64,000 nt of DNA from Thermomonas sp. (GTDB lineage: Bacteria; Pseudomonadota; Gammaproteobacteria; Xanthomonadales; Xanthomonadaceae), in NCBI GenBank assembly GCA_016720345.1, contig JADKKV010000006.1, positions 334,727-398,726 on the forward strand, read 5' to 3'. This document shows positions 8,370 through 15,873 of this stretch, one piece after another; within the stretch, counting starts at the first letter, position 1, and every line of letters starts with the position of its first letter. Position numbers and translations under genes: made by a program. The notes under the pieces are model-generated. The model was not told the origin of the DNA. It made no database searches and was given only the letters and a program-made list of their open reading frames with translations.

Positions 8370-9112
8370 AAGAGACGGACATGCGCCGGATAATGGCTCG
8401 TTGGCTCTGGCTTTTGCTCGGCGCTGCCGCGCTTGCCGCCTGCGAGCACAAGCCCGCAGCCCCCGGCGAGATGGTTCGCGCGTCGAATGAAGCCGTGCAG
8501 CAATGCTCCGTTGACACGGATTGCATGATCAACCGCGTCTGCGATGGCGGACAGTGCAAGATGCGCAGCGACACCGCCGCGACGGTGCACCCGTCTCCGA
8601 ACACACCCGCCACGCCAGAAAGCGACCATGAGGTGGGTGTTGATCCGGACGTAGCTCCATCACCGGATGCCGCAGACCCCGCCTACCCGGCAGGCGCGCA
8701 AGCTGTGGTTGGTGAGGTGCAGGCCGATGACACCGGAGGGTTGGCGGCGGAAGCGCTGGAACAGGAGCGTATCCGGCTGGAACGCGAGCGCGTAGCCGAC
8801 GAGAAACGCCGACTCGAACGCGAACGTCGCGAGCTTGAACGCCAGCGCAAGAAGATCGCCGAACAGCGTGCGGCGGAGCAGCAAGCCCGCGAGCGCGAAG
8901 AGCAAGCGCTTGCGCGACGGCAGGCAGAAACCGCAGATGCGCTCTACGAAAGCAGGCGCAGTGATTGCCGCAAGGGGTTCTTCGGCAGTGCCTGCCGCAA
9001 GCGCATCCGCGAACAGGTATGTGCCGGGCATTGGTCGCCGAATCCGCCTGATGGTTATTCGACCTGCAAGTTGAAACAGCCGGTCGTCACTATCGAAGCA
9101 CGCAGGATGTAA
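8366..9112 (+). CDS. Family C lipoprotein C2: Cys-rich module plus charged coiled coil
   Basis: The 248-residue lipoprotein has lipobox LAAC (C26), the shared module with C47, C53, C59 and C64 (C-x5-C-x5-C-x4-C), and a Pro/Ala/Asp linker. A long Glu/Arg-rich heptad region follows (about residues 125-205, repeats such as RLERERRELERQRKK), predicting an extended coiled coil. The end has four cysteines, in SDCRKGFFGSACRK...VCAGHWSPNPPDGYSTCK. The start at 8366 forms an ATGA overlap with B2; M6 is an alternative start. A degenerate copy of its 3' end lies at about 9495-9570. An envelope-spanning or peptidoglycan-contacting role would fit the coiled coil but is inference. Confidence 0.75.
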   Translation: MKETDMRRIMARWLWLLLGAAALAACEHKPAAPGEMVRASNEAVQQCSVDTDCMINRVCDGGQCKMRSDTAATVHPSPNTPATPESDHEVGVDPDVAPSPDAADPAYPAGAQAVVGEVQADDTGGLAAEALEQERIRLERERVADEKRRLERERRELERQRKKIAEQRAAEQQAREREEQALARRQAETADALYESRRSDCRKGFFGSACRKRIREQVCAGHWSPNPPDGYSTCKLKQPVVTIEARRM

Positions 9113-9156
9113 TTGTACCGTTCGCTCTCGCAACCGTATTTAACGAAGGAGAATCC

Positions 9157-9483
9157 ATGAAAACCAAGCACTCAATGATCATGGCAGCATTTCTTCTCGC
9201 GGCAATGTCTTTAATACTACAAGGCTGCGCCGGAGCTGACGGGCATGAGTTCACAGGACAATGGCAGAACGTCAAGGACCCCGCAGATCTCGTCACGATT
9301 GCTAAGGAGGGTGATCAGTTCATCGTGACTACGAGTCGCGGTGAAAAAGTAGTACCCGTATACGACAAATCCCAAAACCTCCTGCGCATCCAGCGCGGCT
9401 CATTCGGCGAGCTTGTGATTTCACACAGAAAGCAAACGGACACCCTGATGGGCGAAGGCGATGAATACCAGAGAGTCAAATAA
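9157..9483 (+). CDS. Small lipoprotein of unknown function
   Basis: The 108-residue product has a basic N-terminus, a hydrophobic stretch and lipobox LQGC (C24). The mature part is about 85 residues of alternating polar and hydrophobic segments (FTGQWQN, DQFIVTTS, GELVISH), which look like a small beta-barrel or sandwich. A good ribosome site, AAGGAGA, lies 6-7 bases before the ATG. It lies in the lipoprotein-rich island, 44 bp after C2, on the same strand. I do not recognise a named family. Confidence 0.7.
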   Translation: MKTKHSMIMAAFLLAAMSLILQGCAGADGHEFTGQWQNVKDPADLVTIAKEGDQFIVTTSRGEKVVPVYDKSQNLLRIQRGSFGELVISHRKQTDTLMGEGDEYQRVK

Positions 9484-9494
9484 CATCTGATAAG

Positions 9495-9570
9495 CCGGCG
9501 TGCTGCGGACGTTGGTCGCCGAATCCGCCGCCTGGTAATCGAACTGCAAATCGAAATACCCCGTCATACC
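9495..9570 (+). pseudogene. Degenerate duplicate of the 3' end of lipoprotein gene C2
   Basis: The stretch with TTGGTCGCCGAATCCGCC (from about 9512) and the following bases parallels 9018-9090, the last 25 codons of C2 (WSPNPPDGYSTCK), with several substitutions and no open frame. It is a scar of tandem duplication, similar to the larger one at 12343-12556. Confidence 0.5.
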
Positions 9571-9592
9571 CGTCGGGTCACAGGGGCTCGTC

Positions 9593-10759
9593 ATGCAAGA
9601 AAAACACCGTTCGATTCGTCATTGGTTCATTGCGATGTCGCTCGTCGCCGCTTCGGCAATTTCCGGTTGCCACCAGGGATTGCCGCAGATTGCGCACGAA
9701 CAGATATTCGATAAATCTCGATTCTCCGATCTCATTCAGATGAATTTGCCGAACGAGGACAGTCGGGATTTCCTGAAATCTGTATGCACGACCGAGTTTG
9801 GCATGAAGCCTTTGCATCTCAACAGCGCAACCCAGCACGGCAATCCGCACCTGGTTTCCTATTTGATGCAAAACAATTACGCCGAGATCCAGGATGCGGT
9901 CATCCATAGCAGATACGGAAATGAAGGCATCAAGTTTTTCTTCTACACCAGCAAGTTCCATGAAAACCCCAACATGGTGGACAACGGCGGGCGGAGCGAC
10001 ATCGGAGGAAGCCGCCACACATGGAACCTTGGCAGGCGCGCCCTCAAGAACATCACCTATACCAACAGATACAAAGCCGCACCAATGGGCGTCCCGCTTG
10101 AAATCATCGGGATAACCTTCAATTACGGCATCGAATGGACTGCCCCGGAGTTCTCGGATGCCGGTGGCAGCTACGAAGGAAAAGCCCAGGTCTATCTGGA
10201 TCCGAACGATGGGCAATGGAAAATCGAGCAGCTCAACCTTTCGGACAACGGCAGCGATGAGTTCTTGCAGCTTCTGAAAGCGCGATACCCGGCCTACGAC
10301 AGGGATGCGCCATCCGGCATGGACGGGTGCGCGCAGTACGCGGACATCATCGAAGCGCGGCGCGCGCACGAGGAGCGGAAGCGCGTTGCCGGCATACCAA
10401 CCACGGTTGTGGGCACATACTCGTTCGAGCAGTCTTATTCCATTTCCAAATCCAAGATGCTGCCGGTCGAACTCACCATCACGGATGCAAGCATTGTGAC
10501 TTCCGAGGCCTTTGCGATCTTTTTCCCCGATCAACGTACCAAGAACGAATATTTTTTCTCGCAAATTCAACGCCCATACGACGTGGCGGGCACTCAGAAT
10601 GGCTACGTTTTCGTCGGAAAGAAGTTCGATACGGTCGCCCAGAGCGACCACCAGCAAATGATCGCCGACGCCAACAATGCGTTCGAGGCCTGGAAAGCAA
10701 AAAACGCCCAACTGATCGCGGAGTGCCCAGATTCAAAAACCTGGGGATGCGTGGACTAA
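9593..10759 (+). CDS. Lipoprotein of unknown function
   Basis: The 388-residue product has a signal peptide ending in lipobox AISGC (C26). The mature part is mostly soluble, with segments such as GNEGIKFFFYTS, PLEIIGITFNYGIEW and QVYLDPNDGQWKIEQLNL that suggest a beta-rich fold. It ends in PDSKTWGCVD. I do not recognise the family. The gene lies in the same-strand island, 49 bp before C3. Its last ~90 bp together with the spacer and the first part of C3 are duplicated at 12343-12556, which marks a past tandem duplication. An envelope location is supported; any activity is unknown. Confidence 0.7.
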   Translation: MQEKHRSIRHWFIAMSLVAASAISGCHQGLPQIAHEQIFDKSRFSDLIQMNLPNEDSRDFLKSVCTTEFGMKPLHLNSATQHGNPHLVSYLMQNNYAEIQDAVIHSRYGNEGIKFFFYTSKFHENPNMVDNGGRSDIGGSRHTWNLGRRALKNITYTNRYKAAPMGVPLEIIGITFNYGIEWTAPEFSDAGGSYEGKAQVYLDPNDGQWKIEQLNLSDNGSDEFLQLLKARYPAYDRDAPSGMDGCAQYADIIEARRAHEERKRVAGIPTTVVGTYSFEQSYSISKSKMLPVELTITDASIVTSEAFAIFFPDQRTKNEYFFSQIQRPYDVAGTQNGYVFVGKKFDTVAQSDHQQMIADANNAFEAWKAKNAQLIAECPDSKTWGCVD

Positions 10760-10885
10760 CTGCCCCATGACCTCGCCTCATCACCCTAGCCCGTAAAGAA
10801 TCAGACCATGCAATTATCAGATCGTTGGGTTGGACTCTTGCTCGTCGCCTCCGCGCTCGCCGCCTGCGACAAGCTGCCCACAAAC
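10670..10885 (+). repeat. Direct repeat, left copy (lipoprotein 3' end, spacer and C3 5' end)
   Basis: Bases 10670-10885 recur at 12343-12556 with high identity, including the end of one lipoprotein gene, the 48-bp spacer and the first ~25 codons of the next. The only indel is one A in a poly-A run (GCAAAAAACGCCC against GCAAAAACGCCC). The two copies are 1672-1673 bp apart. Confidence 0.85.
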
Positions 10886-11761
10886 CTCGATGGCGATTCC
10901 ACCAGTTCCGGCGCGGATGCCGTGCTTCAGTGCAGCGTGGATACGGATTGCATGATCAATCGCGTCTGCGATGGCGGGCAATGCAAGGTTCATGAACACG
11001 GAGAGGTGGGTACGAACCGCACAGTGACCGTGCCTTCGAATACAGCGAACGAAACGGTTGCTATTCCGCAACCCAATATCCAGGTTCCGATCCAGGAAGT
11101 GTTCGCCAGCTTCCCGTGCTCGGACCTGAAGATCGATGCGGTCGACGAGGACAAGGGCTCGATCAAGGTCTCCGGCTATGTCTCGCGGGCGGATGACGTG
11201 TCCGCGGTCAAGCAGCGCATCGACGGCATCGAGGGCGTGAAGTCCTCGACCGCCGACGTGTAGCTGCGCATCTGGCCGCACTGCGAATTGGTGCAGCTGC
11301 TGGCACTGCACAAGGCACGCAACGGCGACAGCGGTTATGGACTGACCATTATGCCCAGCACCGGCCACTCGGACCGTTTCATCGAAAGCGAAAACGTGAT
11401 CGCCAAGCTGGTGCAAGCCAATTACGACGGCTACGTGTACGTGGACTATTTCACCGTGTCCGGCCAGGTCGCGCACATGTACCCGAACATCGGCGAGCCG
11501 AATAGCGGCCGCCTGATCCGCTCCAGCGAGCAGTTCGAAGTCGGCGCCACGCCCAGCAAGACCTGGACAGTGGCGCCTCCGTTCGGCCAGGAGCTGATTA
11601 CCGTGATCTCGTCGCCGACGCCGCTGTACCCGGAACCTTTGCCCGAAATCCAGACCGCGGAGGAATATCTGCCACGCATGCGGCAGATGTTTGAGGCCAA
11701 CAAGCGCAACGCCAAGCTGGCCGCGACCTACCTGTTCATTCAAACGGGGCCTGAGCTATGA
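10808..11761 (+). pseudogene. Family C lipoprotein C3: Cys-rich module, BON-like and DUF4384, split by an in-frame amber codon
   Basis: The first 151 residues hold a signal peptide with lipobox LAAC (C20), the Cys module (C42, C48, C54, C59), a linker, and a BON-like segment (about 98-151, KVSGYVSRADDVSAVKQRIDG). A TAG at 11261-11263 then stops translation. The same frame continues without a break for another 165 codons as a complete DUF4384 domain (DSGYGLTI...YDGYVYVDYF...WTVAPPFGQELITVI) to a stop at 11761. The local context GTG-TAG-CTG-CGC-ATC-TGG suggests a CAG to TAG change. Readthrough would give a 317-residue protein resembling C1. Everything else in the gene is intact, so the mutation is recent, or a base-calling error. 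Confidence 0.7.
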
Positions 11762-12387
11762 GCCCGCTCTACATGGTCGAACGCGCGTTTTCGGTAATTC
11801 GCGACATATTCACCCGGGTCGCTACCTGTACCGGCCGGTCGCTGATGGCGCCAAGAGTCCATGGCTCAAGCGGATCGTGCTGACCCTGCTGCTGTTGCTG
11901 GTGCTGGCTGGCCTGGTGTTCCTGGCCTTTGCCATCTTGCCGCAAGTGCCGATGCGGTTCTGGCAGGTGCTGGGCATCTGCGTGATGGCCGGCGTGGTGT
12001 TGTGGTGGTTTGCAACTGGCCGCCGCAAGGCCTCGCTCAAGGGACGCACGCGCAAGCGCATGGGCGACCTCGGACCGGGCAATGCGGAGGACGAGAAAGA
12101 GCCCCCGCAGAAGATGACCGCGGCGATCGAGGAGGCCAAGCGCACGATCGCCCGTTCGCCGGCCATCGCCAAGGGACGTACGCCGCTGTACCGGATTCCG
12201 TGGGTGATGTTCATTGGCGACCAGGCGGCGCAGAATTCCGTGGGTGATGTTCATTGGCAACCAAGCGGCGGATGTCGATGGCCTGTTGCGCGCCGGCTGC
12301 GAAGTGTCGCCATTCCCGCCGCCCGATAGCGACGAGATGAACGCCAACAATGCTTTCGAGGCCTGGAAAGCAAAAACGCCCAACTGA
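11758..12387 (+). pseudogene. Broken TssM/ImpL-like membrane protein fragment (tentative)
   Basis: The start (ATG 11758, ATGA overlap with C3) reads MSPLYMVERAFSVIRDIFTR. The frame then shifts near 11815, and the main part follows from RYLYRPVADGAKSPWLKR: two TM helices (LTLLLLLVLAGLVFLAF and a second ending GVVLWWF), a charged cytoplasmic stretch, then TPLYRIPWVMFIGD. Two N-terminal TM helices followed by LY.(I/L)PW...IG resembles the start of the T6SS inner-membrane protein TssM, but no Walker A motif follows. A 40-bp tandem duplication at 12195-12274 shifts the frame again, and near 12342 the sequence fuses to the duplicated lipoprotein end. It cannot make a full product. The TssM assignment is from motif memory and needs a profile search. 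Confidence 0.45.
12195..12274 (+). repeat. 40-bp imperfect tandem duplication
   Basis: ATTCCGTGGGTGATGTTCAT starts at 12195 and again at 12235. The two 40-bp units are nearly the same over their first 30 bases. Because 40 is not a multiple of three, the duplication breaks the reading frame of the TssM-like fragment. Confidence 0.8.
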
Positions 12388-12556
12388 TCGCGGAATGTCC
12401 GGATTCAAAAACCTGGGGATGCGTGGACTTACTGCCCCATGACCTCGCCTCATCACCCTAGCCCGTAAAGAATCAGACCATGCAATTATCAGATCGTTGG
12501 GTTGGACTCTTGCTCGTCGCCTCCGCGCTCACCGCCTGCGACAAGCTACCCGCAAG
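12343..12556 (+). repeat. Direct repeat, right copy
   Basis: This is the second copy of the segment at 10670-10885. Its left end carries a non-functional piece of the lipoprotein gene 3' end, and its right end is the start of C4. The left junction, near 12342, lies inside the broken TssM-like gene. Confidence 0.85.
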
Positions 12557-13808
12557 CATCGGCGGCGATGCTGCCAGAGCCAGCCCGGATGCCGTGCTCC
12601 AGTGCAGCGTGGACACGGATTGCATGATCAATCGCGTCTGCGAAGGCGGGCACTGCAAGGTGCACGGAACCACGGAAGTGATTGGTCAACCTCATGCAGG
12701 CGAACGCGGAGCGAATTACCCTCAACAAAACGAGGCCGCATGCCTTGCGGAGTTTGAAGCTTATATGGACTTGGCAGAAGCGGCGGTGTTGTCGCACGCC
12801 CCGATACCGCCTCCCCCGAACAAAACCTGCCCTCTAGCGCCCCCTTTGACTGCAGAACAGGTCATCGTTTATCTGATCCGTAAAGCCGAAGGTGCCTGTC
12901 AGGAGGAAGCCAAGGCCTACATGAACTCGGCCGTGGCCGCCGCCATGTCGGACATGTCCATCCCGGCACCGCCGAACGAGCGCTGCACGGCACCAACGAC
13001 TGCGCTGCATCTGGATCAGGTCAACCATGGCGCGGACATCGAATTTGTCCCCAAGTCCCCCGGTGTTGCACGCATCCATTGCAATGCCTCGAATGCGACC
13101 TGTTCTCTGAGCCAAACGGGCAGTGGCAGCAATCCACCGATGGCACCCATCGCCGAGTCGGCAGTGTCAACCATGGCTGCGGCGATGTCACCGGACCAGC
13201 TACGCAGGGAGGCCGCTAAGGCCTATGCGGAAAACCGCCTGTACGCGCCGGCCGGCAACAACACGCTGGAGTTCTACTTGGCCCTGCGCGACAAGCAGCC
13301 GGACGACGTCGGCGCATCCAGCGCGCTGATCGACGTGCTGCCGATGACAGTAGTCGCCGCCGAACAGAGCATTGTTCGCAAGGACTTCGCCGAGGCCAAG
13401 CGCTTGGCGGCGTTGATCGAGAGAGTCGATGGGCGACACCCGATGCTCCAACGCCTGAAGGACAACATCGTCGCGCACGAGGCGCGCTCCAATACTGCGA
13501 GCACAGCCAGCGCCGTATCTCCAGCAACAAGCACCCGCCCGCTGAACGCCGCGCCTAAGGTGCAGTTCGCCCCCGCACCGGACTACCCTCCGGAAGAACG
13601 CAGCAAGGGCATAGCGGGAACGACCGTATTGACGCTCACTCTGGATGCCAAGGGCATCGTATGGGAGGTCGAAGTGGCGAAATCAAGCGGCAACCGCAAT
13701 CTCGACCAAGCTGCAGTCAATGCTGCGCGACAATGGCGCTTCAGCCCTCGCATCCAAGGCGGTGCGCGTATCGCAAGCCGCATTCACGTACCGATTACGT
13801 TCCGGTGA
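12480..13808 (+). CDS. Family C lipoprotein C4 with TonB-type C-terminal domain
   Basis: The 442-residue product has a signal peptide almost the same as that of C3, a lipobox ending in C20, and the Cys module in its first 65 residues. A middle region contains two related segments, each with ACLAEFEAYMDLAEAAVLS or ACQEEAKAYMNSAVAAAMS followed by IPxPPN..C. A helical part (about 235-335) and a TonB C-terminal-like domain (about 355-442: DYPPEERSKGIAGTTVLTL, VAKSSGNRNLDQAAVNAA, WRF) complete it. TonB C-terminal domains contact outer-membrane receptors, but here the protein is lipid anchored and lacks the usual N-terminal TM helix. A periplasmic structural or TolA/TonB-like role is possible. Confidence 0.75.
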   Translation: MQLSDRWVGLLLVASALTACDKLPASIGGDAARASPDAVLQCSVDTDCMINRVCEGGHCKVHGTTEVIGQPHAGERGANYPQQNEAACLAEFEAYMDLAEAAVLSHAPIPPPPNKTCPLAPPLTAEQVIVYLIRKAEGACQEEAKAYMNSAVAAAMSDMSIPAPPNERCTAPTTALHLDQVNHGADIEFVPKSPGVARIHCNASNATCSLSQTGSGSNPPMAPIAESAVSTMAAAMSPDQLRREAAKAYAENRLYAPAGNNTLEFYLALRDKQPDDVGASSALIDVLPMTVVAAEQSIVRKDFAEAKRLAALIERVDGRHPMLQRLKDNIVAHEARSNTASTASAVSPATSTRPLNAAPKVQFAPAPDYPPEERSKGIAGTTVLTLTLDAKGIVWEVEVAKSSGNRNLDQAAVNAARQWRFSPRIQGGARIASRIHVPITFR

Positions 13809-13854
13809 CGCTGATGCCGGCCAGTGGCACTGCAGGATCAAAGGCAGGCACTGC

Positions 13855-14967
13855 ATGCGACCATCATTGCCTTGCCCGTCTTGCTTCAGTTTTTTTGTGA
13901 AGCCCTTCCTGTTCATAGTGTGTTTTGTCGTCGCGCTGACGTCGCCAATCTTGACGCAAGGCAAGGATTTATCCCAAGCGATCGGATATCGAGACAAAGT
14001 GACTGCGGACGGGGCCACATTCGTATTTCCGTTGCGTCCAGAAACGATGAAGGAGGGGTTTTGCCACGGCTGGAAAACAAACGCCTGGGTCATGGTGAAT
14101 TATGAGTGGCGCGTAATAGTGCGCAGTGGCAAAGAATCCCAGTCATTCGGATACAGCCCCCTGTTCTTCTGGGCGAACGAAAAATTATGCAGACAAGGGG
14201 ACTTGGGGCCTGTGCTTGAGGCGGCCAACTGTTTCAGATCGGACTTCCAACCTCAGATGTCTTGCCGAATCAGTGCTGACAAAACGATGTTGACGATCAC
14301 GCTCGACTGGACAGGACGTGATTACAAGGGGCAGATCGCTCGACTATTACTGGAGCAACCTGAGTCAGTGACGTTCGAGGCCGGACCAAAGGCACCCACA
14401 TACTATCGCTACGGAGCCACGGCGCCTCCGCTCCACACAATTTCATTCGACGTGCAAGTCGAGTATGCGCTGTCCAATTCCACACATGCATATGGTGTCT
14501 GTGGCTCTGGCTGGAGCACTGCCCTTGTCCCGGACCACGTCTGTTTCAACGGATTGGGCATCAGAACCCCCTACGAGCATTGCGGGTTGCCAGCTATCAA
14601 TCACAAGGTCGATTTCACGGCCGCGTGCTCCAGACACGATGCGTGCTATGGGATAAGAGGTGCAGCCAAGTCCGACTGCGATGCAGGTTTGTACAAGGAT
14701 CTCAAGCAAGCCTGCTTTTCCCAACTACCTGATTCTGATTCCGACCGAATGCAACGCGCCTGCATAGAAACCGCGCTGCAATTCAACGACGTCGTTCGCG
14801 GACAAGCTACACGTCGTCTCGATCTCTGGTTTGTTACTGGGCATGTTCAGCAAGTACCCTTCACGGGGAAATCCGGGTGCAATGCCTACATCGATGCCCA
14901 GAAGAGGGCTGGCAATAACACCCCCAATTGTCTGACCGGAACTGATGGCGGTGACAATTCTTGGTAA
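13855..14967 (+). CDS. Secreted protein with phospholipase A2-like domain
   Basis: The 370-residue product starts with a signal peptide (about residues 1-37, long hydrophobic core FLFIVCFVVALTSPIL). The C-terminal third has the PLA2 signature CSRHDACYG (catalytic dyad candidate H261-D262) followed by CD.GLYKDLKQAC and more cysteines, likely disulfides. PLA2 enzymes cleave the sn-2 acyl chain of phospholipids with calcium. The ~190-residue N-terminal part is unfamiliar. The ATG at 13855 is chosen because it starts the signal peptide directly. The gene closes the island, 46 bp after C4, and is visibly AT-richer than the chromosomal genes that follow. An envelope-attacking effector or a housekeeping lipase are both possible. 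Confidence 0.7.
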   Translation: MRPSLPCPSCFSFFVKPFLFIVCFVVALTSPILTQGKDLSQAIGYRDKVTADGATFVFPLRPETMKEGFCHGWKTNAWVMVNYEWRVIVRSGKESQSFGYSPLFFWANEKLCRQGDLGPVLEAANCFRSDFQPQMSCRISADKTMLTITLDWTGRDYKGQIARLLLEQPESVTFEAGPKAPTYYRYGATAPPLHTISFDVQVEYALSNSTHAYGVCGSGWSTALVPDHVCFNGLGIRTPYEHCGLPAINHKVDFTAACSRHDACYGIRGAAKSDCDAGLYKDLKQACFSQLPDSDSDRMQRACIETALQFNDVVRGQATRRLDLWFVTGHVQQVPFTGKSGCNAYIDAQKRAGNNTPNCLTGTDGGDNSW

Positions 14968-14994
14968 AGAATCGGCAGTTGCTACACTGCGGCC

Positions 14995-15484
14995 ATGAGT
15001 TTCTCGACCAGTGCCCTGACCGGCAGCACGCCGGAGCAATACGCCCAGTTGCTGGAACAGGCGCGTGGCCTGCTCCATGGCGAACGCGACCGCATCGCCA
15101 ATGCCGCCAACCTGTCGGCGCTGGTCTACAACGCCCTGCCCGGCCTCAACTGGGTCGGCTTCTACTTCTTCGACGGCCACGAGCTGGTGGTCGGTCCGTT
15201 CCAGGGCCTGCCGGCCTGCGTGCGCATCCCGCTGGACAAGGGCGTGTGCGGCGCGGCCGCGAGCACCCGCGAAACCCAGCGGATCGAAGACGTGCATGCC
15301 TTCCCCGGGCCACATCGCCTGCGACTCGGCGAGCAACTCGGAACTGGTGGTGCCACTGGTGGGCGCGAATGGCGAACTGGTCGGCGTGTTCGACCTCGAC
15401 AGTCCGCTTCACGCGCGTTTTTCCGTTGAAGACCAGCAAGGCCTGGAGGCGATCGCCCGGGCATACCTGGAGTCATTGGCGTGA
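14995..15484 (+). pseudogene. msrC: Free methionine-(R)-sulfoxide reductase, frameshifted
   Basis: The GAF-fold enzyme reduces free methionine-(R)-sulfoxide with three cysteines. The first frame (14995 to about 15310) reads YAQLLEQARGLL, LSALVYNALPGLNWVGFYF and ACVRIPLDKGVCGAAA with two of the cysteines. The rest, GHIACDSASNSELVVPLVGANGELVGVFDLDSP to the stop at 15484, is one frame over and holds the third cysteine. An extra C in GGGCCACATC (near 15308-15312) explains the shift. With it removed, a normal ~163-residue enzyme results. Either a recent mutation or a sequencing error in a C/G run. Confidence 0.8.
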
Positions 15485-15873
15485 ACACTGGCCCGAAGCT
15501 GCGCAACATCGGCCCGAAGTCCGCCGCCTGGCTGCGCCAGGTGGGCCTGCGTTCGCTGGAGGACGTCGCCGCGGTCGGTGCCGTCGATGCCTTCATGAAA
15601 GTGCGCCGCGCCGGCTTCAAGCCCAGCCTCAACCTGCTGTATTCGCTGGAGGGCGCGCTGGTCGACTGCCACTGGCAGGAAGTGCCGGAAGCGCGCCGGC
15701 AGGAACTCGTGCAGGCCGCCGAGGCCGCGATCGCGCTGCTGCCACCACCACGCGGCAGGCCCGCGGCCTCCCCGGTGACGACCACCCAGATGCAGGCGGA
15801 CGATTCCCCGATGCCGGCGATGGCGTTGTTCGACGACGACCGCGGCGCGTCGGCGGAAATGGGGCCAGAGTGA
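15481..15873 (+). CDS. TfoX C-terminal-domain protein
   Basis: The 130-residue protein is a stand-alone TfoX_C domain: LRNIGPKSAAWLRQVGLRSLEDV, AFMKVRRAGFKPSLNLLYSLEGALVDCHWQ. It is a helix-hairpin-like fold found in competence regulators and in orphan proteins. The start is a GTG overlapping the msrC stop as GTGA, so the two are coupled. After about residue 90 the sequence is a poorly conserved tail, and its last codons (AEMGPE-stop) come from the left arm of the inverted repeat at 15854-15942. The repeat seems to have inserted into, and replaced, the original 3' end. Confidence 0.8.
   Translation: MNTGPKLRNIGPKSAAWLRQVGLRSLEDVAAVGAVDAFMKVRRAGFKPSLNLLYSLEGALVDCHWQEVPEARRQELVQAAEAAIALLPPPRGRPAASPVTTTQMQADDSPMPAMALFDDDRGASAEMGPE

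Noticed and set aside
12195-12274. CRISPR-like repeat
   Set aside because: Only two 40-bp units, directly adjacent, without spacers. It is a simple tandem duplication. No CRISPR array was seen anywhere in the window.
2146-14967. Genomic island bounded by integrase and att sites
   Set aside because: Composition and repeats suggest acquisition or rearrangement, but I see no integrase, transposase, tRNA gene or matching direct repeats at the borders.
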